DNA of 19,113 nucleotides, from assembly GCA_934271195.1 (NCBI GenBank), contig CAKQRB010000050.1, forward strand, positions 1 through 19,113. Reading direction: 5' to 3'. The notes under the pieces were generated by a model. That model saw nothing but the letters and a program-made list of their open reading frames with translations, was not told the DNA's origin and did not search any database. Shown piece by piece: positions 1 through 7,031 of this stretch. The stretch is from an uncultured Alphaproteobacteria bacterium (lineage in GTDB: Bacteria; Pseudomonadota; Alphaproteobacteria; RF32; CAG-239). The position numbers were made by a program, and so were the translations under genes. The stretch's first letter is position 1. Each line of letters opens with the position of its first letter.

Positions 1-64
1 GATCTGCCGCAGTAAAGGCATAAACAAAGATAATGGTCTGAAATTATAACCATAACCTCCGTAG

Positions 65-98
65 AAAAAATTCCGCCGACACATGGCGGAATTTTTTT
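65..98. terminator. Bidirectional hairpin terminator upstream of the mla operon
   Basis: An inverted repeat pairs AAATTCCGCC with GGCGGAATTT around a short loop (GACACAT). It has an A run on the left and a T run on the right, so it could end transcription in both directions. It most likely ends a gene lying left of the window. It contains the ATG at 83 that would otherwise lengthen the permease gene, which argues against that start. Positions 1-64 hold nothing else that I recognise. Confidence 0.75.
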
Positions 99-142
99 CA
101 TACCGCCTATCATACCTTTTTATCCCTCGTCAGACTCCGGAC

Positions 143-170
143 TTGATAATTTTTTGTCAGGAATTATCTT
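143..170 (+). promoter_or_regulatory. Candidate promoter of the mla operon
   Basis: TTGATA (143-148) is followed after 16 bp by TATCTT (165-170). It lies between the upstream terminator and the chosen mlaE start at 200. The -10 match is only partial, so this is tentative. Confidence 0.35.
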
Positions 171-199
171 ATAAGCATAAAAATTTTTCAGAGAAGAAA

Positions 200-1306
200 A
201 TGCCGTTAACTTTCAAAATAGTACAACAGACTTTGGAACTGAACCTCAGCGAAAATTTTTCAGGCTATGATGATGAAGCTGAAAAATCCGATTTATTCAA
301 CGCCCTGCCCAAAAGCAAAAAACTTCTGATTAACGCCCGAAATTTAAAAGACTGGGATTCAACCTTGGTCGTTATTCTTTATAATCTGGCCAAACAAGCC
401 GGAAAACAAAAAATTCCTTATGACTACTCTTCTCTGCCCGACAATCTGCGCCGACTGGTTTCTCTGGCCTTGAAAGTCGATCGTCGTCCGCCTTCGCCGC
501 CAAATCAAAAATCCCCTTGGCTGGAAACTTTGGGCGGCTGGGGAATCAACGTTTGTTCCGGCTTTGTCGGCGGCCTCAAATTTCTCGGACGGACAATGGC
601 TTCAACCGGAAGATTTCTGCGCGGCAAAGCCGTCATGCGGCCAGTTGATTTCTGGTTTGCCATGGAAGACTGCGGCTACCGTGCCGTTGCCATTGTTTCT
701 CTGGTCAGTTTTATGGTCGGGTTAATTCTGGCTTTTGTCGGCGCCATCCAGCTTCAAACCTTTGGCGCCCAAATTTATGTTGCCAGTTTGGTTACCATCG
801 GCATGACGCGTATTATGGGAGCCATTATGGCCGGAATCATCATGGCCGGCCGCACCGGAGCATCTTATGCCGCCGCTATCGGAACCATGCAGGTAAACGA
901 AGAAATTGACGCCCTCAAAACCATGGGAATACCTGTAACGGACTTTCTGATACTGCCGCGAACGCTGAGCCTTATTCTGACAATGCCAGTTTTAACCGTT
1001 CTAGCCGACTTTATGGGTATCTTCGGCGGAACTTTTGTCGGAACTGTCATGCTTGATATTTCTCTGCAGGAATACATCAAATATTCCGTTGATACTTTTA
1101 GCATGAAAAACTTTCTGGTCGGTGTCTTTCATGGTTTTCTGTATGGGCTGATCATCTCGCTTTGCGGCTGTTACTACGGCATCAACAGCGGACGTAATGC
1201 AGACAGCGTCGGCAAAGCCGCAACTAAAGCCGTTGTCTCCGCCATTGTCTGGATGATTGTCATTACCGGCATCCTCACTTTTATATTTAAGGCGATGGGA
1301 ATATGA
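200..1306 (+). CDS. mlaE: MlaE-type lipid ABC transporter permease with N-terminal STAS domain
   Basis: Inner-membrane permease of an MCE-type phospholipid transporter (Mla family), which moves lipids between the inner and outer membranes together with the ATPase and MCE proteins encoded next. At 368 residues it is longer than the roughly 260-residue E. coli MlaE. The extra N-terminal ~85 residues look like a STAS domain, a fusion known in many proteobacterial members. The permease domain (about 120-365) has several hydrophobic segments and the family-typical stretch around GRTGASYAAAIGTMQVNEEIDAL. I start it at ATG 200, which has an AGAGAAG ribosome site, and not at ATG 83, which lies inside a terminator hairpin. 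Its stop overlaps the next start as ATGA, so translation is probably coupled. The family is certain; whether the system imports or exports lipid is not visible. Confidence 0.93.
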   Translation: MPLTFKIVQQTLELNLSENFSGYDDEAEKSDLFNALPKSKKLLINARNLKDWDSTLVVILYNLAKQAGKQKIPYDYSSLPDNLRRLVSLALKVDRRPPSPPNQKSPWLETLGGWGINVCSGFVGGLKFLGRTMASTGRFLRGKAVMRPVDFWFAMEDCGYRAVAIVSLVSFMVGLILAFVGAIQLQTFGAQIYVASLVTIGMTRIMGAIMAGIIMAGRTGASYAAAIGTMQVNEEIDALKTMGIPVTDFLILPRTLSLILTMPVLTVLADFMGIFGGTFVGTVMLDISLQEYIKYSVDTFSMKNFLVGVFHGFLYGLIISLCGCYYGINSGRNADSVGKAATKAVVSAIVWMIVITGILTFIFKAMGI

Positions 1307-2067
1307 AAAAACAGCAAGCGGAAATAAAAGTCAGCAATCTGACCTTGGGGTACGGAGATTTTATACTGATGAAAGACATTAGCTTTCAGGTAAATAAAGG
1401 AGATGTCTTTATCATCATGGGTGCCAGCGGCGGCGGCAAAAGCACGCTTCTGAAAGCCTTGACCGGACTGTTACAGCCGTTCAGCGGACAAATCTGCATT
1501 GACGGCACCGATTTTACGACAGCCACGCCAAGGCAAAGAAATGAAATCATGCGGCATTGCGGCATACTCTACCAAAGCGGCGCTCTGTTCAGTTCCATGA
1601 CACTGGCCGAAAACATTGCCCTGCCGCTGCAGCGCTATACTAATTATTCCGCCCGCTTGATAAAAGAACTGGTCTCATTAAAGCTGGCGCTTGTCGGGCT
1701 GACTGGATTCGAAGACTTTTACCCGTCCGAAATCAGCGGCGGCATGAACAAACGCGCCGGACTGGCCAGAGCATTGGCTCTTGATCCCAAAATCGTTTAT
1801 TTTGACGAACCCTCTGCCGGATTGGACCCAATAAGCTCAAAACTGCTTGATGACTTGATTCTCGATATCAATCACAGTCTAGGAACAACTATTGTTGTCG
1901 TCACCCATGAACTCGATTCGATTTTTACTATCGGCAGCAATTCAATCTTTTTAGACGCCGATACCAAAAGTATTGCCGGCTGCGGCAATCCCAAAGAACT
2001 GCTCAAAACCGCCAAAAATCCCAAACTTCGCGAATTTCTGACCCGTGGAGGAGAAAAAAATGCCTAA
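1303..2067 (+). CDS. mlaF: MlaF-type lipid ABC transporter ATP-binding protein
   Basis: Cytoplasmic ATPase that powers the MCE-type lipid transporter. The 254-residue protein carries a Walker A motif GASGGGKST (residues 40-48), the SGGM signature typical of MlaF proteins in place of SGGQ, a Walker B YFDEPSAGLDP, and the switch histidine in VTHE. Walker A has GGGKS where most relatives have GSGKS; this keeps the invariant GK[ST] and should be functional. The gene starts inside the stop codon of the permease gene and overlaps the next gene by 8 bp, as expected for a single translationally coupled operon. Confidence 0.95.
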   Translation: MKKQQAEIKVSNLTLGYGDFILMKDISFQVNKGDVFIIMGASGGGKSTLLKALTGLLQPFSGQICIDGTDFTTATPRQRNEIMRHCGILYQSGALFSSMTLAENIALPLQRYTNYSARLIKELVSLKLALVGLTGFEDFYPSEISGGMNKRAGLARALALDPKIVYFDEPSAGLDPISSKLLDDLILDINHSLGTTIVVVTHELDSIFTIGSNSIFLDADTKSIAGCGNPKELLKTAKNPKLREFLTRGGEKNA

Positions 2068-2821
2068 ACAACCCAACAAAACCCTGATCGGTCTTTTTAT
2101 TGCCACCGGCATTGCCATTATTGTCATAACGGCAGGCATATATGTCAAAAACAACTTATTAAGCAACAAAAAAAATATCGTCGTCATGTATTTTGAAGAA
2201 TCTATCAAAGGTCTGAACGTTGGTTCCGCCGTTGTCTTCAAAGGGGTGGAGATTGGAAACGTCACCAAAATCGGCATTATCGCCGACCCAAATTCCATGG
2301 ATTTCAGCATTGTGGTCTTTGCCGAGCTCAACAATCAAAACATTAAAGCAATTGCCGAATACCGCAATAAAAAGAAACTTATGGAAACCATGATACAAAA
2401 AGGTCTCCGTGCCCGATTGACGACAAAAAGTTATGTCACCGGACAATTAATGATTGAATTTGCCATTCTACCCAATTCTCCGGCTTATACTCAGCCAAAC
2501 AACCACGGTTATCTGGTTGTACCGACAACATTGTCTTCTTTGGCCGAGCTCTCCAGAGACTTGCAAAGCCTGCCGGTCAGACAAAGCATTGACAACTTCA
2601 ACCGATTTTTCGCCAATCTTAACAACCAGATGCCGCAGGTTGAACAAATCATCAACAAAATAGATATGCTGATGGGCAGCAACCCGCGTGCAATGACCGG
2701 AACTTTGTACAACTTCAATCAGACCATGACCAGCATCCGCGATGCCTCCAATGCTTTCCGCAACCTGACTGATTATCTGGAACGTCATCCGGAAGCGATT
2801 TTGAAAGGAAAAGGAAAATGA
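2060..2821 (+). CDS. mlaD: MCE-domain substrate-binding protein (MlaD-like)
   Basis: MCE-family protein anchored in the inner membrane and facing the periplasm, where it carries or channels lipid for the MlaE/MlaF pump. One transmembrane helix (residues about 8-28) is followed by a single MCE domain (about 38-120, including GLNVGSAVVFKGVEIGNV). A C-terminal region of about 110 residues looks helical. Length is 253 residues. A GTG at 2045 would also open this frame, but GGAGGAG at 2047-2053 is an ideal ribosome site 6 bp upstream of ATG 2060, so I start there. E. coli MlaD is shorter (about 180 residues); single-MCE proteins with longer tails are common in alphaproteobacteria. Confidence 0.9.
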   Translation: MPKQPNKTLIGLFIATGIAIIVITAGIYVKNNLLSNKKNIVVMYFEESIKGLNVGSAVVFKGVEIGNVTKIGIIADPNSMDFSIVVFAELNNQNIKAIAEYRNKKKLMETMIQKGLRARLTTKSYVTGQLMIEFAILPNSPAYTQPNNHGYLVVPTTLSSLAELSRDLQSLPVRQSIDNFNRFFANLNNQMPQVEQIINKIDMLMGSNPRAMTGTLYNFNQTMTSIRDASNAFRNLTDYLERHPEAILKGKGK

Positions 2822-3387
2822 AAAAAGCCATAAGCCTGTGCCTGTTTTTTCTGCTTTGCGGCTGCCTGAGCTTCAGCGACAGCCCTCCCTCTCAGTTTTA
2901 TATGCTCAAAACGCTGCCCGCCGAACCTCTCAGTCAGGCAAAATTAAATATTGGTATTCAGGAAGTCCAAGTTCCGGAATATATCAACCGCCCCCAGATT
3001 GTAACAACCCAAAACGCCGTTGAATATAACATCTCGGAATTCAACCGTTGGAGTTCTCCCCTTTCCGGTATCGTTCAACGGACACTGGCTTCGGATATGG
3101 CTTATCTGCTGCCAAAATCTTTCATCAAACCCAGCAGTGTCATAAGCGACAATTATACCTACACCATATCATTAGAAATCAACCGCTTTGATGGTGAATT
3201 CGGCAAAGACGCCAAACTTGAAGTTTGGTGGTATATATTAAACCGCGCCGGCACAATCCTGTACCGCGGCCAAAGTAATTTGTCACAACCGACTGGCACA
3301 AACTATGAAGAGCTGGTTTCGGCTCAAAGCCGTCTGCTGGCTGAACTGGCTGAACAAATTGCCAAAAAAATCATAATCCTGCGATAA
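2818..3387 (+). CDS. ABC-type transport auxiliary lipoprotein (PqiC/ABC_trans_aux family)
   Basis: Predicted outer-membrane-facing lipoprotein of 189 residues. The N-terminus is a lipoprotein signal with lipobox LCGC and lipidated Cys16. The body matches the ABC_trans_aux (DUF330, PqiC-like) family: FYML near the start, then VPEYINRPQIVT and FNRWSSPL, the family's typical blocks. Such proteins accompany MCE transporters and probably link the MCE conduit to the outer membrane. Its ATG overlaps the mlaD stop (ATGA), placing it last in the operon. E. coli mla operons have MlaC and MlaB here, so this operon combines an Mla-type pump with a Pqi-type lipoprotein. Confidence 0.88.
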   Translation: MKKAISLCLFFLLCGCLSFSDSPPSQFYMLKTLPAEPLSQAKLNIGIQEVQVPEYINRPQIVTTQNAVEYNISEFNRWSSPLSGIVQRTLASDMAYLLPKSFIKPSSVISDNYTYTISLEINRFDGEFGKDAKLEVWWYILNRAGTILYRGQSNLSQPTGTNYEELVSAQSRLLAELAEQIAKKIIILR

Positions 3388-3456
3388 TAGATATCCTCTA
3401 GTAAATGGAGGTTCTATTAAGTACACAAACCTTTGGTTCAAATCTCACTGAAGATA

Positions 3457-3484
3457 ACAAAAAAGCCGCCTTTAATGGCGGCTT
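3457..3484 (-). terminator. Terminator of tRNA-Arg
   Basis: Read on the minus strand, GCCGCC-ATTAAA-GGCGGC is followed by a run of six T. It lies just downstream of the tRNA 3' end. It faces the end of the mla operon and may also slow transcription arriving from the left, but the plus-strand T run is poor. Confidence 0.8.
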
Positions 3485-3490
3485 GCAATG

Positions 3491-3567
3491 TGGCGTACCC
3501 GGAGGGATTCGAACCCACGACCCTCGGCGTCGGAGGCCGATACTCTATCCAACTGAGCTACGGGTAC
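3491..3567 (-). tRNA. tRNA-Arg, anticodon CCG
   Basis: A complete 77-nt tRNA on the minus strand with a genome-encoded CCA tail. The acceptor arms GTACCCG and CGGGTAC pair fully. The D-arm has AGCTCAGTTGG, and the T-arm has GGTTCGAATCC. The anticodon stem TCGGC/GCCGA closes the loop CTCCGAC, giving anticodon CCG, which reads arginine codon CGG. A hairpin terminator follows at 3457-3484. No clear promoter was identified in the AT-rich DNA at 3568-3642. Confidence 0.97.
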
Positions 3568-3642
3568 ATAAACTATCGCGAATAGTATTACAACAAAATT
3601 TTCAATAATTCTACAAAAAAAGTCATTTATCTCAATTTTTTC

Positions 3643-3671
3643 TTGACTTCTAGCAAAATTGTAGTTATTAA
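3643..3671 (+). promoter_or_regulatory. rpmB promoter
   Basis: TTGACT (3643-3648), a 17-bp spacer and TATTAA (3666-3671) lie 45 bp before the rpmB start, a strong sigma-70-like arrangement. Transcription would begin near 3678. Confidence 0.7.
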
Positions 3672-3716
3672 CAAGCCAACAGGTTTATTTTATGGTTAAG
3701 ACAAAGGATTATAACA

Positions 3717-4010
3717 ATGGCTAAAAAATGTGATATCGCAGGAACCGGCGCTATGAGCGGAAACAACGTTAGCCACGCTAACAACAAAACCCGCCGCCGC
3801 TTTTTGCCGAACTTGCAGAATGTTTCTCTGCTGAGCGAAACATTAGGCAAAATCTTCAAACTGAAAGTTTGTTCTAAAACTTTGCGTTCTATTGAACACA
3901 ATGGTGGTTTGGATGCTTACTTGGAAGCAACTTCTAATACAAAATTAACTGAAGAAGCAGTTAAAATCAAAAAATCAATTGCAAAAAGCAAAATTGCAGC
4001 CGCTGAATAA
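3717..4010 (+). CDS. rpmB: 50S ribosomal protein L28
   Basis: Structural protein of the large ribosomal subunit. The 97-residue sequence starts MAKKCDIAGTGAMSGNNVSH and continues with NKTRRRFLPNLQ, the conserved L28 block in its alphaproteobacterial form. The basic C-terminal part (SIAKSKIAAAE) is also typical of alphaproteobacterial L28. Cys5 is retained, but no full zinc-binding CxxC pair is present. An AAAGGA ribosome site precedes ATG 3717. The gene has its own promoter (3643-3671) and strong terminator (4035-4062), so it appears to be a single-gene transcription unit. Confidence 0.96.
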   Translation: MAKKCDIAGTGAMSGNNVSHANNKTRRRFLPNLQNVSLLSETLGKIFKLKVCSKTLRSIEHNGGLDAYLEATSNTKLTEEAVKIKKSIAKSKIAAAE

Positions 4011-4034
4011 GAGCTCTCTTCAGAAGTTTTTATC

Positions 4035-4062
4035 AAGAACTCCTTCGGGAGTTCTTTTTTTT
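4035..4062 (+). terminator. rpmB terminator
   Basis: A 9-bp perfect stem AAGAACTCC/GGAGTTCTT with the stable tetraloop TTCG is followed by eight consecutive T counted from the end of the stem. It is a textbook Rho-independent terminator. Confidence 0.93.
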
Positions 4063-4106
4063 ATCCCCATAATTAACAGCCTGTGCAAAATCTGTCGCGA
4101 AATATT

Positions 4107-4135
4107 TTGAGTTTTACAAAAATCTTCGCTATAAA
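4107..4135 (+). promoter_or_regulatory. dnaB promoter
   Basis: TTGAGT (4107-4112), a 17-bp spacer and TATAAA (4130-4135) lie 35 bp before the dnaB start. The expected leader is short, about 30 nt. Confidence 0.7.
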
Positions 4136-4170
4136 AAATCAGATAAAAAACATCAGGACTGTTATAGATT

Positions 4171-5646
4171 ATGGAAAATATAGATACCGCCAAACTACCA
4201 CAAAATATTGAAGCCGAACAAGCATTGCTTGGAGCATTGCTTGCCAATAACAAAGCTTTTGAAAAAGTCTCCGAATTTTTAAAACCGGAACACTTTGCCG
4301 ATCCGGTTCATGCCAAAATTTACGATGTTATTTCCAAACTCATCAGTAAAGGGCACATTGCCGATGTCATAACGCTAAAAAACTATTTTGAACAGGAAGG
4401 CCTGCTGAACGAAGTCGGCGGCTACAAATACCTGATACAACTGGCCGACAGCTCTTCTCCGCTAACCAATGCCGAATATTACGCACAGTTTATCTATGAC
4501 AAGTACCTGCGCCGAGAACTCATTAACACCGGCTTTGAAATTGTCAACGAAGCCACAAAAGAAGATTTGGACTCCAACGCTTTCGATCAAATAGAAAACG
4601 CCGAAAAAAAACTGTTTGAGCTCTCCAATCAGGGCGACACCCGCGGCGGCTTTATAGACTTTTCCGAAGCTCTGAACAATTCGCTGCATCTGATTGCCGA
4701 AGCTTATGAAAAAGACGGCAAAATCTCAGGCCTGCCCACCTCTCTTGATGCTTTGGATTATATGATCGGCGGCTTAAACAAATCAGACTTAATCATCATC
4801 GCCGGCCGTCCCGCCATGGGTAAAACCGCTCTTGCCACCAATATTGCTTACAATGTTGCCGAATATATGGCCAATAACAAAAATCTGGACCCCAAAACCC
4901 GCGGAGTCGCATTTTTCTCTTTGGAAATGTCCGCTGACCAGCTGGCCAGCCGTATTCTCTCCACAGTTACCCAGACCAATGGCAAAAAAATGCGTAACGG
5001 CGAACTTGACAAAGCCGAATTCATGCGCATTGCCGCCGCCGTTCAGGAACTGGAGCAAATTCCGCTTTATATAGATGACACGCCTGGCCTGAATATTAAC
5101 ATGATTCGCACCCGTGCCCGCCGCCTGCGCCGCAATAAAGGACTCGGCGCCATTGTCATTGACTATATTCAATTAATTGTCGGCTCCGGCAACAAAAAAA
5201 ACGAAGGCAACCGCGTACAGGAACTGTCAGAAATCTCCCGCGGTTTAAAAATTCTTGCTAAAGAACTGAACGTGCCGGTCATTGCTCTGTCACAACTTAA
5301 CCGCGGCGTAGAACAGCGTGACGACAAACGTCCGGTCATGTCCGACCTGCGTGAATCCGGCTCAATCGAACAAGATGCCGATATTGTTATGTTTGTTTTC
5401 CGCGAAAACTATTATATCCAAAATGAAGAACCTAAACAAAAAGCAGGTGAAACGCCGGAACACTTCCAAAAGCGTCAAGAAGAATGGGAGGAACGCCTGC
5501 GCCGTACCAAAAACATCGGTGAAGTTATTATCGGCAAACAGCGCCATGGCTCAACCGGTACGATACAACTGTTCTGGAACGGCGAATTTGCCCAATTCGG
5601 CAATCTGGCCAAAGACGAATACCTGCCGGAACAAGCTCGCGACTAA
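4171..5646 (+). CDS. dnaB: Replicative DNA helicase DnaB
   Basis: Hexameric 5'-3' helicase that unwinds DNA at the replication fork and recruits primase. The 491-residue protein is of normal length. The N-terminal helical domain starts near LPQNIEAEQALLGALL (9-24). The RecA-like C-terminal domain has Walker A GRPAMGKT (212-219), a Walker B ending at Asp331 in AIVIDYIQLI, the SQLNR motif (374-378) and the DLRESGSIEQDAD block (392-404) characteristic of DnaB. No intein is present. The ribosome site is weak (CAGGA, about 15 bp upstream). The TAA stop overlaps the stop of the converging gene on the other strand, with no terminator between them. Confidence 0.97.
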   Translation: MENIDTAKLPQNIEAEQALLGALLANNKAFEKVSEFLKPEHFADPVHAKIYDVISKLISKGHIADVITLKNYFEQEGLLNEVGGYKYLIQLADSSSPLTNAEYYAQFIYDKYLRRELINTGFEIVNEATKEDLDSNAFDQIENAEKKLFELSNQGDTRGGFIDFSEALNNSLHLIAEAYEKDGKISGLPTSLDALDYMIGGLNKSDLIIIAGRPAMGKTALATNIAYNVAEYMANNKNLDPKTRGVAFFSLEMSADQLASRILSTVTQTNGKKMRNGELDKAEFMRIAAAVQELEQIPLYIDDTPGLNINMIRTRARRLRRNKGLGAIVIDYIQLIVGSGNKKNEGNRVQELSEISRGLKILAKELNVPVIALSQLNRGVEQRDDKRPVMSDLRESGSIEQDADIVMFVFRENYYIQNEEPKQKAGETPEHFQKRQEEWEERLRRTKNIGEVIIGKQRHGSTGTIQLFWNGEFAQFGNLAKDEYLPEQARD

Positions 5647-6023
5647 TGTTTTCCGCAACAACAGCCTTCATGTTTCTTTCCGGTCTTTTTGCAACAGTCA
5701 TCACCGCGCCCGCAATGGCAGACATCTTCGTCTCCGCAGTTTCCGCCACAAGAACATTCATGGTTGCCGCAAGCACAGGTTTCTTCTGCCGTATTTTTGG
5801 CATAATACTCAAACTCTCCGCTGCCGTCAGCATTTAACCGAGCGGAAAAACTTCCGGAACTAAAACTAAGTTTTCCCGATTCGGTCTGTAAATCGGCAGG
5901 AATCTCACCCTCGGCAATCGCCTGCTGCATTTTTTCCAATCTTTTCTTTTTTCCCTCGCAACACGCGCAACCCGAGCCTTGTATCGGTCCTGAGATTAAC
6001 AATTTTGCCAGCCAGCCAAACAT
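5643..6023 (-). CDS. Cysteine-rich small protein, unknown function
   Basis: I do not recognise a family. The 126-residue product has 15 cysteines. Three lie near the N-terminus (GCACCEG) and twelve in the last 45 residues, arranged as CAC, CSC, CHC, CC and CCC clusters separated by Gly, Asp and His, ending CCCGKH. The middle (about 30-80) is ordinary, with a charged helix and a Ser/Gly-rich stretch. The N-terminus MFGWLAKLLI is mildly hydrophobic but is no convincing signal peptide. A good ribosome site (AAGGAG, 8 bp upstream of the ATG) supports translation. A TATAAT box facing this gene lies at 6058-6053. The tail suggests metal binding, which is inference. It diverges from two UPF0260 cysteine-cluster genes, and its stop overlaps the dnaB stop. 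Confidence 0.75.
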   Translation of the reverse strand: MFGWLAKLLISGPIQGSGCACCEGKKKRLEKMQQAIAEGEIPADLQTESGKLSFSSGSFSARLNADGSGEFEYYAKNTAEETCACGNHECSCGGNCGDEDVCHCGRGDDCCKKTGKKHEGCCCGKH

Positions 6024-6090
6024 TTTTCTTTCTCCTTAAAATCATTTGCTGTATTATAGCTGACAAATCATTAAAAAAGAGGAAAAAGAA

Positions 6091-6528
6091 GTGCAAAAAC
6101 ACTTTTGGAAACACAAAAAACTTGCCGATTTTACTGAGGAAGAATGGGAAGCCGTCTGTATGAACTGCGGCAAATGCTGCTTGTTTAAACTGGAAGACGA
6201 AGACAGCGGCGAAATTTACTATACAAATGTCGCCTGCCGTTATTTTGACAAAGAACATTGCCGCTGCAGCTGCTATCAAGAGCGCTGCAAACTGGTTCCG
6301 ACCTGTCTGAAGCTGACCAAAGACAATGTCGATAAAATCAGCTGGATGCCGCAAACCTGCGCTTATCGCCTGTTGGCAGAAGGCAAAGGCCTGCCGGATT
6401 GGCACCCGCTCTTAAACAATGGTCAACTGGCTGAAGAACATACCATAAAAAACTATTGCGTCTCGGAACTCGAAATTGATGAAAATGATCTTGAAGACCA
6501 TATTATTGAAGAATGGGATAAACAATGA
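6091..6528 (+). CDS. UPF0260 / YcgN-family cysteine cluster protein (first paralog)
   Basis: Member of the YcgN family (UPF0260), widespread in proteobacteria, with conserved cysteines thought to bind a metal or cluster; function is unproven. The 145-residue protein has CMNCGKCC (23-30), Cys49 and Cys57, Cys72, and QTCAYRLLAEGKGLPDWHPL (from 88), all hallmark blocks. Beyond the eight family cysteines it has four more, at 59, 61, 66 and 123. It starts with GTG at 6091, supported by a GAGG ribosome site 8 bp upstream. The stop overlaps the start of a second paralog (ATGA), so the pair is co-transcribed and coupled. Confidence 0.88.
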   Translation: MQKHFWKHKKLADFTEEEWEAVCMNCGKCCLFKLEDEDSGEIYYTNVACRYFDKEHCRCSCYQERCKLVPTCLKLTKDNVDKISWMPQTCAYRLLAEGKGLPDWHPLLNNGQLAEEHTIKNYCVSELEIDENDLEDHIIEEWDKQ

Positions 6529-7031
6529 GCAACAAAGATTACAGCTTGGAAACCACATATGACCCGCAGTCGCGTTATGATGATTTATCCCGATTCGAAC
6601 AGGAATTCTGGAAAAAGAAAAAACTGGAAAACATGAGCAAAGAAGAATGGGAACTTCTTTGCGACGGTTGTGGCAAATGCTGTCTCAATAAACTTGAAAT
6701 AAAAGGAAAAATAAAATTCACCAACACCCGCTGTCGCTTTTTGGACAGCCAAAACTGCATCTTTAAAATATACAGCCACCGCTTTGAAAAAGTATCGGAC
6801 TGCCGCGACATTGACCTTGCTGCCATTCGCGAAAAACCCCGCTGGCTGCCCAAAACATGCGCCTACTGGCTGTTGGACAACGGCTTCGATTTGCCGGACT
6901 GGCATCCTCTGAAAACCGGCCATGCCGACAGCGTTCACAAAGCGGGAATGTCTTTAAAAGACAAAGACACCGTTTCCGAAACAGGAATAGATGATTATGA
7001 AAATCACATTATTGACTGGCCGGACCTTTGA
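6525..7031 (+). CDS. UPF0260 / YcgN-family cysteine cluster protein (second paralog)
   Basis: Second copy of the same family, 168 residues. It keeps the canonical eight cysteines: CDGCGKCC (46-53), Cys70, Cys78, Cys93 and KTCAYWLL (Cys112). The PDWHPL block and the VHKAGMSL segment near the end are nearer to the usual family sequence than in the first copy. A charged N-terminal extension of about 25 residues precedes the conserved FWKKKKLENMSKEEWE. The two copies have clearly diverged, so the duplication is old. The end overlaps the next gene by 41 bp. Confidence 0.9.
   Translation: MSNKDYSLETTYDPQSRYDDLSRFEQEFWKKKKLENMSKEEWELLCDGCGKCCLNKLEIKGKIKFTNTRCRFLDSQNCIFKIYSHRFEKVSDCRDIDLAAIREKPRWLPKTCAYWLLDNGFDLPDWHPLKTGHADSVHKAGMSLKDKDTVSETGIDDYENHIIDWPDL

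Noticed and set aside
83..199. N-terminal extension of the MlaE permease from ATG 83
   Set aside because: ATG 83 lies in the loop of a terminator hairpin and has no ribosome site; ATG 200 has one and fits the STAS domain start.
3405..3608. Plus-strand open frame of 67 codons containing GGIRTHDPRRRRPILYPTELR-like sequence
   Set aside because: It is the antisense translation of the tRNA-Arg gene, a well-known source of spurious protein annotations; no ribosome site or family supports it.
4789..5172. Minus-strand open frame of 127 codons inside dnaB
   Set aside because: It is a shadow of the well-conserved dnaB frame with no ribosome site or recognisable family.
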